A stretch of 64,000 nucleotides of DNA from Hygrocybe punicea (taxonomy: Eukaryota > Basidiomycota > Agaricomycetes > Agaricales > Hygrophoraceae): NCBI GenBank assembly GCA_963556145.1, contig OY744464.1, forward strand, positions 2,604,001 to 2,668,000. Direction: 5' to 3'. Made by a program: the position numbers and the translations under genes. Shown one piece after another: positions 10,330-21,640 of the stretch. Position 1 is the first letter of the stretch. Every line of letters begins with the position of its first letter. The notes beneath the pieces were generated by a model. It saw only the letters and a program-made list of their open reading frames with translations. It made no database searches and had not been told where the DNA came from.

Positions 10330-11412
10330 ACGAGTTCTTTTAATTTATTAAAAGACTCGTTCTTTATCAGACCTGGTTCAGTGAGGGTTCGTAATTAATT
10401 AATTAATTGATTGATTGATTAATTAATTAATAAAGTTGATCGCCTATAGACAGAATTTTTTTGGGCAAGAGATATGATTCTACTTCTGATACTGGAAAAT
10501 AAGATGCAGTTAGGGCCATGTGTGGACAAGCTTACATAAGCATCCAAATATGGGTTGTCTCAGAAAATACAAACTACCTTCTAATTATATTCAAAATATT
10601 CATACTGACTTCATTTCTTCTCAGACTCAGCTGAAATTTGAACTGCTGACTAATATAAACATTTCGGGCAAGGTGTGACAGTCACATGTGACCAGTCTAA
10701 CCATATAAGGTACTTTTTGATATTATATACCAAATTTTTTGCTGATCGCAATGGTAATAGTCACATGTGACCAGTCTAACCATATAAGACAATTGTACAC
10801 TATATACCCTAAATTTTGAGCTGATCACATGAGTCATAGTCACATGTGACCACCGTTATTATATATAGATATATCAGCCATATAAGCAGAAATTAGTATA
10901 ACTCAGATGATATAATGATATTTTTACTTGAAACATATAATTCAATGTGATATCGCTGTATGTATTATATGCTAATTATAGATTTCAAGCAAAATCACTT
11001 ATTGATGTTTGTAATAATCATACAAATAAAAATTCAATAATAGAAACAAGACTTTGTTCATGCCATATGCAACATTGGTCCACTCAAGCACAGCTGTCTT
11101 CATGTTATCATCTGTTGTGCAGCAAAGTTATGGAGAAGTAGAGTTTAGCAAATGTAAGTCAATTGTTATCATACTATTTAAAGACAGTTGTATTTGACAG
11201 TTGATGTATTGTGTTGCTCTCTTTTTTGGCTGAGAGTATTGCATGATGATGAAGCAAAGAAGACATGACAGTGGGAGAGGAAGTTGAGACATGCTATACA
11301 GGTTTTTTCTTCTATGTTTATGTTGCTATGGTAAGAGGTTGCTATGATGAAAGTGAGGAGGGGAAAAAAAGAACTCGTTCATGCCATGCGCAGCACTGGC
11401 CCACTAAACAAG
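10330..11412 (+). mobile_element. Non-autonomous family-A Helentron-like element 2
   Basis: Plus-strand copy of the same 1.1-kb element in inverted orientation to the neighbour at 9156-10304, with only 25 bp between the two 5' ends. It begins ACGAGTTCTTTT and ends AACAAG at 11412, next to T. It carries the same internal palindromic AGTCACATGTGAC motifs. It interrupts Rep-helicase copy A just before its TLFKPW-type motif. Confidence 0.78.
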
Positions 11413-11597
11413 TGCTCACTCTGTTCAAACCATAGAGATCTGGTCATGACCTGAAAAGTGACCTGAAATCATGGGATGAAGCATTCACTGATCATGAATT
11501 TACTGTTAGACAATTAAAGATCATGGACAACTTTAATCTGAGATATGAATGCCTTGATGCTAGAGATGACTATTCTCAGCTTAGACAAGGAGCAGTG

Positions 11598-11858
11598 TGT
11601 GAAGAAAATAGTGGCCACACCAGGGTTTGAACCGGGGACCTCCCCAATACATGAGGGTAGCTCTACCAACTGAGCTATGTGACCGGTTACAATGGGAGTT
11701 AGGATATCTAACATATACCCTAAGGCAGACCTTAGTTCACTTCTTAACCATCCGCTACTGTGTAGTGCTGTAGCTCCGGTGTTGATTAACCTGCCATTAG
11801 GTGGAACCATTGGATCTTAGCTCTGTTGAAAGTGACTACTACATCACCACTTCCAACA
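11598..11858 (-). mobile_element. 261-bp LTR-like insert carrying a tRNA-like sequence
   Basis: Inserted in copy A between the linker codons; flanked by a 5-bp duplication CAGTG (11593-11597, 11859-11863). Ends are TGT...ACA: on the minus strand it begins TGTTGGAAGTGG and ends TTTTCTTCACA. The start resembles that of the 350-bp LTR at 13630-13979 (TGTTGGAATTGG), and both contain GATGTAGTAGTCAC. It is most simply a solo LTR or a TRIM/SINE-like element of a Copia-type family. Confidence 0.6.
11612..11684 (-). tRNA. tRNA-like sequence (anticodon probably GTA), likely pseudogene
   Basis: A 73-nt cloverleaf can be drawn on the minus strand. The acceptor stem is GGTCACA/TGTGGCC with one G-U pair; the D arm is TAGCTCAGTTGGTAGAGC; the T loop is TTCAAAC, which gives A and B box promoter elements. 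The anticodon loop reads ATGTATT with U33, hence GTA (Tyr), with mismatches in the anticodon and T stems. TTTT follows 5 nt downstream, like a pol III terminator. It has no intron, unlike most eukaryotic tRNA-Tyr genes, and lies inside a mobile element, so it is probably the pol III head of that element. Confidence 0.55.
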
Positions 11859-13629
11859 CAGTGGTAGATGGTACTTGTCCTCAATTTATGACTTCAGACA
11901 TGATTTCACACTTGGATGATGACAACATTCAAAATGGTGGTGACTTTGGAGATGATAATTATGAGCATGACAAAAACAATGCAGATTATGGCACTAACAA
12001 ATATTCTGAGCTTGGTCAACATGGTAGACTGATCAAAGCTCAAATGGATGCCACTCAAAACATTGTCAGAAATATTGGTTGGCTTGACCCATGTCCAGAT
12101 GATTCAATTACAGTAAATTCTGCTCCACTTGAAGTTGAAATGAATCAACCTGGCAGTCAATGGAGACAACTTGTTCAAGAACAGAGACAAGAACTACTAG
12201 ATGAGCGAAATCAATATATTCCTGCAAACTCAAAGTCTATTTCACACAAAACATACACTGATCCAAATCAAAATGATGTGATGATTGTGGACCAATCATA
12301 CTTGATGCAAACTTTCAGAGCTGAAAATGCACAGAGACAACAGCTAATTGATGCCACAGTTAGAAAATTCAGCTTGAACACTGAGCAGAAAAGAGCCTTT
12401 AGGATTATTGCAAATCATGCTTCATCTCCCAGTAGTAACCAGTTGAAAATGAATATTGCTGGAATGGCTGGCACAGGTCATCAAAGCAGTTGTTGATTTC
12501 TTTGACAATGTACATGAGTCTCACAGATTTGTTATTCTTGGTCCTACTGGTACATCTGCAGCGCTACAAAATGGCTCAACTTATCACTACTTCTTGGGCA
12601 TCAATCCAAACATGTCAAATAGAAATGAAGCAATGGGCATTGCTCAGCTCAAAGGTAGACTAGAAGGAGTTGACTATATTTCATTGATGAAGTCTCAATG
12701 TTGTCTTGTCATGATCTCTACAAAATCAGTGCTAGACTAGCTAAAGCTTTGAACATACATGACATGCCATTTGGTGGAATCAACATGATATTTGCTGGAG
12801 ACTTTGCACAGTTACCACCAGTTGGAGGTGCACCATTGTACAGTGGAACAGTTGGCACTCAGATCACATCAGCATTGACAACACACTCTCAGGAAACTGC
12901 AATTGGAAAAGCACTCTGGCATCAAGTAACCACAGTTGTGATTCTCAGAGAAAACATGAGACAGAGGACACAAACAACTGAAGATGCATTGTTCAGAACT
13001 GCCCTTGTCAACATGCGCTATGGCAAATGTACCGCACATGACATTCAATTTTTGAGATCCAGAATTGCAGGCAAGCATCCAGACCAGCCCAATGTTGCCT
13101 CTAAAAATTTTAGAAATGTTCCTATCATATGTGGCATTCACTCACAGAAGGATCAGATTAATCTTCTTGGATGTGAAAGATTTGCTTCTGACACCAACCA
13201 GAACTTGACCAACTTCTATTCCATTGACAAGTGGGGAAAAGACAAGGATTCGGTTAGAAGCAAGTCCAAATCAAAAGCTATACATCAATCCAGTGACATA
13301 GACTGTGATACACAAAGAGAGATATGGAAAGTGCGACATGCTGCAACTGACAACTTTGCTGGAAAACTCTCCTTGTGTCTTGGTATGCCTGTGATGCTTC
13401 GCAACAATGATGCCACTGAGCTCTGCATTACAAAGGACAAGAGGGATTTGTTGTTGGCTGGCAGTCAATGAAAGCAAGTCATGGCAAAAGAGTACTTGAC
13501 ACCTTGTTTGTTGAACTAGACAAACCTCCAAAGCTGGTGCAGATTCCAGGACTTCCTGACAATGTGGTGCCCATTGTAAAAACACCAAGACAATTCAGTG
13601 TGTATTTCCCAGTGACCTGAAGGAATCAA

Positions 13630-13979
13630 TGTTAAAAGCGGATTATACGGTTGTTGACAACGTTAGTTGACACTCGTAAGAAAGGGAAGATTCTTAGAGA
13701 GACGGTAGTGGGTCTGATACAAACTTGTAATAATCCGATGGGGTGACTACTACATCGGATACCAAGTATATATACTAACTACAAATGATGACTAATGATG
13801 ACAACTAGCCAATAGCGTAAGTCTCTCGGACAAGGCAGACCCGGATACACTCTGATGAGTAAAGAAGATTACATATGAAGATAGTCCTAACGAGTAGTTA
13901 TCTGATAATAACCAGATAAGCGCATATCCAAACGAATAACGAAGACAATGATAAATGTACGACGTTACCAATTCCAACA
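13630..13979 (-). mobile_element. Solo LTR (350 bp), probably Copia-type
   Basis: Exact 5-bp target duplication ATCAA (13625-13629 and 13980-13984) and TG...CA-type ends (plus-strand TGTTAAAAGC...TTCCAACA). Read on the minus strand it starts TGTTGGAATTGG and has a TATATATAC box about two thirds along. Removing it rejoins the helicase frame (DLKE...IERQQVW) without loss. A second, more diverged copy is at 54111-54474. Confidence 0.85.
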
Positions 13980-15372
13980 ATCAATTGAGAGACAACAAGT
14001 CTGGGTGCTACCTAACTTTGCAATGACTGCTCATGCTGCTCAAGGAAAAACACGTCCATTCAATGTTGTCCATTTAAACAGTTGCTTCAACCATATGTCA
14101 TATTATTCTTCATTGTCTAGAAGTGCTTCTGCTGCTGGAACTGTTATCATTCAAGGCTTTGACACTAAAGTGATCACTAGAGGTTGTTCTGGATATCTTA
14201 GACAAGAATTTAGAGAACTAGAATTGCTTGATGAGATTACCAGGCTCAGATATGAAGGTGCTTTACCTGACCACATTGATGCTGGTACACGCTCTGTTAT
14301 GCTTCAAAACTTTCAGCAATGGAAGGGAATTCACTATGTTCCAGCCAAAACTGATAATGCTCTTAAATGGTCACCAACTGATCCATTGCTATTGGCTCGT
14401 ACAGTCCCTGATAGTCCATGGCAATTGGTTGAAAAAGGCAAAGGAAAACAGAAAGCAGGTGTAATTCCAACTTCATTTGTCCCAGCAAAAGGCTCAGTTG
14501 CTATTGGTTCAACCCAAAAACATTCACTGGACACAAATAATGAACCAATAGCTAAAAGGCCTCGTATCAGCAAAGACCATGTCAACAAAGGTTCCACAAG
14601 CAAGCAAAAGGTCATTAACTCTCCAGCTGGATTGATCTGGGATAGAAATGACTACAGCTGTGCATATGACTCATTATTGGTCATTCTGTTCAATCTGTGG
14701 AAAGACAATCATGCAGAGTGGTCCACAGTATTCAGAAGCATGAATGATCATTTGACCACATTGTCTCATGGTTTTCCACAGGTGTTGCACAAAAATGTGG
14801 CATTTGAACAGCTAAGAGATCACCTTAGAAATACACTGCATAACATGAATCCTACAGACTTTCCTAGAGGAACAATGGGCATCAGTGTTGCCAATCTGGC
14901 TATGGAGTTGTTTAAAGTCAATAACATTGTAGCCTCTTCTCAACATGAATGTTCTCAATGTGACTTTGCGGAAGAATCCATTGATGACAGACTAGGCTAT
15001 GTGTTACATGCTGATGACACCATTAATCAGTCTACCATGAAGTGGGTTGATACCTTGTCACAGAAAACCAATAGAAGATGTCCTGATTGCAACAGCAGAA
15101 TGAATCAACTTGTATTTTATAATGAAGCACCACACATTCTTGTTCTAGAGTATCCATTCAAAAACATTGAAACCAGTCATAGACTAGAATTTGTTTCAGA
15201 GACTGGCACAAAGACATTAGAACTTAGAGGCATTGTATATCATGGTCAATATCATTTCACCTCACATATTATTACTGCACAGAAACAAGTGTGGTATCAT
15301 GATGGAATGATTACAGGCAACTCTTGTTCCAGAGAGACTGATCTGACACAACTTTCAGACCATAATATCAGA

Positions 15373-15845
15373 CTTGTTTAGTGGGCCAGTGCTTCACATG
15401 GCATGAACGAGTTCTTCTTTTCCTCTCCTCACTTTCATCATAGCAACCTCTCACCATAGCAATATAAAAAGTAAAAAAAATAAAACTGCATAGCATGTCT
15501 CAACCTCCTCTCCCACTGTCATGTCTTCTTTGCTTCATCATGATGCAATATTCTCAGCCAAAAAAGAGAGCAACACAATACATCAACTGTCAAATACAAC
15601 TGTCTTTAAACAGTATGATAACAATTGACTTACATTTGCTAAACCCTACTTCTCCATAACTTTGCTGCACAACAGATGATAACATGAAGACAGCTGTGCT
15701 TGAGTGGACCAATGTTGCATATGGCATGAACAAAGTCTTGTTTCTATTATTGAATTTTTATTTGTATGATTATTACAAACATCAATAAGTGATTTTGCTT
15801 GAAATATATAATTAGTATATAATATATACAGCGATATCACATATC
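15373..15845 (-). mobile_element. 3' half of a family-A non-autonomous element
   Basis: On the minus strand this is the 3' half of the 1.1-kb element, ending AACAAG at 15373 inside copy A. At about 15845 the similarity stops at TATCAC, a word shared with the following Rep gene copy B, so the junction looks like a microhomology-mediated rearrangement. The matching 5' half is at 36971-37284. Confidence 0.65.
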
Positions 15846-18800
15846 ACCTTTTCAACTGCAGATATCATGCATCCACTATGTTTATATTTTGCTGACACCA
15901 AAGAGGAGTTTTCCCCAAACTTGCGAGACTACGATGAGAGATACAGACTTATTGCCCAAAATCCCATGGCTGGTGCAAGATTCTTTCATTTTATGGTTAA
16001 GTTATTTATCAAACATGTGCTCAGAGCTGGATCAAATCACTCTGGAATTTATGGGGATACACATGCATATTATGGTGTTGTTGAACAGCAAGGACGATTA
16101 ACTCTGCATATGCATATGATGTTATGGCTCAAAGCATGCTTGTCGCCACAAGAGATCAGAGATAGAATCATGGATCCCAACTCAGACTTCCAACAAAGAT
16201 TTGTTGAATATCTTGAAAGTGTTCATATTGGTGAATTTATGACTGGCACAATTGATGAAGTAACAGCCAAAGTAAATGCTCAATCCATGAAAAAAGATTA
16301 CAAAAATCCAACTCAAATTTTGCCTGAAATGCCACCACCTCTGTGTAATGTCAAACACGAAGACATGGATGATCAATCTGAATGCATTGAATGCAAGAAT
16401 GTTGAGTCATGGTGGAACTAATTCAGAAACACTGTGGATGATTTGATACTTCACTCCAATGTTCATAATTGTGGCAGATACAAGTCTAATGCTGAAAAAG
16501 TCAACAGAAAAGACAGACCCACCTGCATGAACAAACATGGGAAATGCAAAGCTAGATTTCCAAGACCATTGTTTGAATCTACTCAAGTTGATCCAAAGAC
16601 CGGTGCACTGAATGTGAAAAAGGGTGAAGCATGGATCAACACATTAACCCCACTTGTAACATTTCTATTACGTTGCAACACTGATATCACAAGTCTTCTA
16701 TCTGGCACAGCTATCAAGGCCATTGTGGCATACATATCTGACTATATAACCAAACCAGGGCTGAAAACTTATAGCATATTTGATACTATCAGAAGTGTAT
16801 TTGACAGAAATTCTGAGATGCTTGGTGGGTCAATGCAGAGAAAAGAAAAAGCTAGAAAATTAATAACACAAATTATCAATACATTAACAGCCAAACTGGA
16901 AATAGATGGACCCATGTCAGCTCTATATTTGCTGGGCAATCCTGATCATTACACCAGCCACAAGTTTATTCCTGTGTGTTGGAAAAATTATGTCAGAGAA
17001 GTGTTGAATGCTTGGAAAACAGATGGTGATATGGAAATGTCAAGTGAGCCAGACAGAGTAGTCCTCCGAAATCAGCAAGGCACTTTTGTTGGAACATCAA
17101 TGGTGCATGATTACATTTACAGACCTCAAATGTTTGAGGATGTCAATCTATATGAATGGATTCAATGTGCCAAAAAAGTTAAAATCGAAAGAAAAATAGT
17201 TCACGATGAAATTCACAGTGAAGATGAATTACTTTTAGAGCCAGCATACAAGATTCAGCTAATGCTTGTTTTTTTGGAGCACCAACTACTACTCATTCTG
17301 AAACCGATGTTGATTCTGATGATCTCAATATTGATAAGGATAACATATTATTTGATCAAGACAATGATGATTACACAGATGAAACAGACAGTATGCATTC
17401 TGACAATGTAGAACACGTATTGTTCCTGCAAGATCATCCACTTTATGAAACACATTGCATCGACTTCCATGAACAATATCATTTGGTTCCAAATTTCATC
17501 GGTGGTTCACTTCCCAGATGTGACAGAGGAGATAGAGAATATTATTGCACAACCATGTTAACCTTGTTTAAACCATGGAGATCCGGTCATGACTTGAAAT
17601 TAGAGGACCAATCTTGGGATGAAGCATTTGACACTCACGAATTTACCAAAAGACAAATACAAATAATGGACCATTTTAATTTGAGATATGAATGCAATGA
17701 TGCCAGAGATGACTTTTCAGCACAACTCAAGAAGGGTGAAATGTTACCAGATGGCACATGCCCACAGTTTATGACTGGAGACATGATATCACATCTGGAT
17801 GATGACTACAGTCAAAATGGTGAAGACATAGATTATGCAGCAGATGGTCAAGATGGTCAAGATGGAGAATATCATCTAAACAAATACACTGACCTTGGAA
17901 GTCATGGCAGATTGATCAAAGCACAAATGGAATCTACAGAAAATGTTGTTAGAAACGTGGGTTGGTTGGATGCCTGTCCAGAAGGCAATGTAGCAGTGAA
18001 CATAAATCCACTTGATGTGGAAGTGCATAAGTCAGCATCTCAATGGAAATCTGCAGTTCAAGACAAAAGACAACAAATTCTTGAAGAATGTAACCAGAAT
18101 ATTCCTTCAAAGTCACATAAACATGGCAAACAATATTCAGACCCCAATGAAAATAATGTGATGGTTGTTGACCAGTCATACTTTATGCACAATTTCAAAG
18201 CAGAGAATGCACACAGACAGCTGTTAATTGACACTACTGTTCACAATTTCCACTTCAATACAGAACAAGCTAGGGCATTCAGAATTATTGCAAACCATGC
18301 TTCATCTTGTAGTGAACAACTAAAAATGCATATTGGAGGCATGGCTGGTACTGGAAAATCACAAGTGATCAAAGCTGTTGTTGATTTTTTTAAAGCTAAA
18401 AATGAGTCTTACAAATTTGTTATTCTTGGTCCAACTGGAACATCGGCTGCATTACAGAATGGTTCCACATATCATTACTTCTTGGGCATTAATCCGAACT
18501 CATCTGGTAAAAATGAAGCCACCAACATTGCTCAGCTCAAGGCCAGATTAGAAGGAGTTGACTACATATTCATTGATGAGGTTTCAATGATATCTTGCCA
18601 TGACTTGTATAAAATCAGTGCTAAACTTGCTAAAGCAACAAACATTCATGACCTGCCATTTGGTGGGATAAACATGATATTTGCTGGAGACTTTGCACAA
18701 TTGCCACCTGTTGGAGGATCAGCATTGTATAGTGGAACAGTTGGCACACAAGCACATTCTGGATTAACACCATATGCTCAAGAAACCGCTGTTGGCAAAG

Positions 18801-20914
18801 CACTTTGGCATCAGGTAACCACTGTTGTTATTCTCAGAGAAAACATGAGACAAAAGACTCAAACTCCCCAAGATGCAATTTTCAGAACTGCATTGGTCAA
18901 TATGCGATATGGAAAGTATACTCCAAATGACATTATATTTTTCAGAAGCCGAATTGCAGGAAAAAGACCTGATCAACCTAATGTTGCCTCTAAGAATTTC
19001 AGAAATGTCCCAATCATCTGCGGCATTCACTCTCAAAAGGATCAGATCAATTTGCTTGGCTGTGAAAGATTTGCAAAAGACACAAACCAGAAATTAATCA
19101 ACTTTTATTCTATTGATAGATGGGGAAAGGAAAAGGATGCATCTATAAGAAATAAAGCAAAAGGCAAATCAAAAGCACTTCATGAATCTGGTGAGATAGA
19201 CTTTGATACTCAAAGAGAAATATGGAAGGTGCACCATGGTGGAACAGAAAACTTTGCTGGTAAATTATCCTTGTGTGTTGGAATGCCACTCATGCTTAGA
19301 AACAATGATGCAACTGAACTTTGCATCACCAAGGGACAAGAAGGATTTGTTGTTGGTTGGCAGTCATCAAAAGCTGATCATGGAAAGCGTGTACTGGACA
19401 CAGTGTTTGTTGAGCTTCTGAATCCACCAAAGCTTGTGCAGATTCCTTCACTGCCAGACAATGTTGTTCCGATTGTGAAAAACACCAAGACAGTTCAGTG
19501 TGTATTTCCAAGTGATTTAAAAGAAAGGATAGAAAGACAACAGGTTTGGGTTTTGCCAAACTTTGCAATGACTGCACATGCCGCTCAAGGCAAGACAAGA
19601 CCATACAATGTTGTGCATCTAAACAGCTGCTTTTCACACATGGCATATTATTCATCATTGTCAAGAAGTGCTACTGCAGCTGGCACTGTAATAATACAAG
19701 GATTTGACAATAGAATGATCACAAGAGGATGCTCTGGATATCTTAGACAAGAGTTTAGGGAACAAGAACTGCTTGATGACATCACTAGAATGAGATATGA
19801 AGGCACATTGCCAGAACATATTGTACAAGATGTCCGGTCATCAATGATTCAAAAGTTTCAACAATGGAAAGGCACTGGATATGTTCCATCTAAAACTGAT
19901 GCAGCTTTGAAGTGGTCAGAAAGTGATCCCCTGGTGATTGCTCCTGTGGAAGTCAGTCCATGGCACATCATTGAGAAGAACAAAAATAAGCAAGCAACTA
20001 TGTCAATTTCTACTCCTTTTATCCCTGCCAAAGGATCTGTTCCAATTTTGTCCAGGAAGCATTTGATTGAACCTTGTGAACTGCCAGCAGCTAAGAGACA
20101 ACAAACAGATATGTCAGCTTCCCCAGCAGGTTTGCCATGGGATGAAAACAATTACAGTTGTGCATATGATTCTATCCTGGTTATATTGTTTGATCTCTGG
20201 AAGGAAAACCATATAGCATGGTCTGAAGTATTTCATGATATGAATGATTATCTGGCTACTTTATCTGATGGCTTCTCAGATATATTGAAAGGCAATATGA
20301 CATTTGTGCAACTCAGATATGAATTAAGGGCTATTTTGCATGATGAGCATCCTGAGACATATTTAATGGGACCTGTTGGAATTAGTGTTGCAACTCTAGC
20401 CATGAAGCTTTTACACGTAGACACTGCAGTCACATCTTCTCAGCATCAATGTACAAGGTGTAAATTTGCTGAAAAACCAGTGGATAATTAACTTGGTTAT
20501 GTTTTACATGGAGAAACTTCAGTTCAAGGGTCTACTATGAATTGGATTGAAACATTGTCCCAACAAACACATTGAAGGTGTTCTAAGTGTCAATCTGCTA
20601 TGCAACAAATCTTATTCTACAATAAAGTGCCACCTGTGCTTGTTTTGGAATATCCACTCATGGACATTGAGACCAGTCATACACTTGAGTTTGAGACTGA
20701 CAAAGGCATCAAGTTATTGAGGTTCAAAGGAATTGTTTATCATGGCCAATATCATTTCACCAGTTGAATCATAAGTGCAGACAAGAAGGTTTGGTTCCAT
20801 GATGGTATGACTACTGGAAATACTTGTTCATATGACGGTATGCTTGATAAATTATCGGATGTTGATGTTAGACAATGCAGAGACAAGAATCTTGTGCTGG
20901 CAATATATGCTTAA
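15846..20914 (+). pseudogene. Rep-helicase copy B (Rep C-terminal half, helicase, protease)
   Basis: 5'-truncated but otherwise the longest helicase-protease copy without the 331-nt deletion. Order: LTLHMHMMLWL (HUH), AYISDYITKPG (Tyr-x3-Tyr-x2-Lys nicking motif, near 16730), linker, Walker A GMAGTGKS (near 18340), Walker B IDEVSM (near 18575), FAGDFAQLPPVGG, AHAAQGKTRP and SLSRSA motifs, then the protease-like domain with NNYSCAYDS and YHGQYHFTS. Lesions relative to D: TAA at about 16419, a 1-nt loss near 17250, and TGA near 20765. TAA near 20490 and TGA near 20573 are shared with D. It ends LVLAIYA at 20914, followed by a 3' UTR of about 200 bp and the element terminus at 21163. Role: single-strand nicking/joining and unwinding for rolling-circle transposition; the protease part is of unknown role. 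Confidence 0.9.
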
Positions 20915-21163
20915 AGTCATGTGTGGGTGGGTGGGTGGCCAAATTTTTCTCTAAATTTGCATGAGATATATAAAATAAAAAGTGGTTGGGCTCAGCAAGT
21001 CTATCTACATCAACAACTTTTGCACTATAATAATGGGTGGGTGTGGCGGGCTTAGTCTTGCTCAATATGATTTATGAGGTAGCAGTGAATCAATTCAGAG
21101 CAAAGATTGGAACTTTAGGAAGAACTCGTTCATGCCATGTGAAGCACTGGCCCTCTAAACAAG
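20915..21163 (+). mobile_element. 3' terminus of Rep-helicase element copy B (family B)
   Basis: 3' UTR (with GTGGGTGGGTGG) followed by GGAAGAACTCGTT, the hairpin CATGCCATGTGAAGCACTGG and CTCTAAACAAG, ending at 21163 next to T. The same end is found at 52170 (plus strand) and 56033 (minus strand). The asymmetric terminal repeat followed by a hairpin is the Helitron2/Helentron arrangement. Confidence 0.78.
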
Positions 21164-21595
21164 TCAAAGCTAAGGTAAACCAGAAATCTGAACATGAAGA
21201 CTATAAGGATCCCACTCAGACTCTGCCTGAAGCACCCCCACTTATGTGTACAATTATACATGATGTGAACAGTGCACTCAACTGCAATGATTGCAAACAG
21301 GTGAATTCATGGTGGGACAAATTTGCAAACACTGTTGATCATTTGATTTTATGCTCCAATGTTCATAATTATGGCAGAAATAGTTCCAACAATGAGAAAG
21401 TCCAGAGAAAAGACAGACCCAGTTGCATGAACAAACATGGTAAATGCAAAGCTAGATTTCCCAGACCTTTGTTTGAATCAACACAAGTAGACCCAAAAAC
21501 AGGTGCATTGAATGTCAAAAAGGGTGAAGCTTGGATTAATACATTAACACCTCTTGTGACATTTCTACTTCGCTGTAATTCTGATGTTACAAGTT
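21164..21595 (+). pseudogene. Rep gene fragment between two element ends
   Basis: Codes part of the Rep domain between HUH and Tyr motifs (KVNQKSEHEDYKDPTQTLPEAPP... to TFLLRCNSDVTS), similar to copies B and D but a distinct variant. It begins exactly at the 3' terminus of copy B and ends exactly at a 5' palindrome at 21596, so it is host DNA left between two nested insertions. Confidence 0.8.
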
Positions 21596-21640
21596 ACGAG
21601 TTCTTCCATTTATGGAAAACTCGTTCTTATAAACCCGGTT
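21596..21640 (+). repeat. Family-B-like 5' terminal palindrome
   Basis: ACGAGTTCTTCCATTTATGG and its near-complement, followed by TTCTTATAAACCCGG. Only the palindrome and about 10 bases beyond match the other B ends, so this may be another subfamily. No partner 3' end is found before 52125. Confidence 0.6.

Larger units (their letters stand above)
11413..15372 (+). pseudogene. Rep-helicase copy A: helicase and protease part, broken
   Basis: Starts abruptly at the 3' end of element 10330-11412 and stops abruptly at the end of another family-A element. It codes the linker (DGTCPQFMTSDMISHLDDD), a Pif1-like SF1 helicase and a C-terminal ubiquitin-protease-like domain. Helicase motifs seen: Walker A remnant GMAGTG (the Lys-Ser is lost by a deletion of about 11 nt near 12475), FAGDFAQLPPVGG, ILRENMRQ, AHAAQGKTRP and SLSRSA. 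The protease part has NDYSCAYDS (Cys box), CPDCNSRM (zinc finger half) and YHGQYHFTSHI...WYHDGM (His box). Frameshifts lie near 12680, 13440 and 13580. Two LTR-type insertions interrupt it. It cannot code a working protein. It differs from copies B, D and E at many positions, so it is an older or separate lineage. Confidence 0.88.

Noticed and set aside
11612..11684. Functional tRNA-Tyr gene
   Set aside because: Stem mismatches, no intron and location in a mobile insert make a pol III-derived transposon part more likely.
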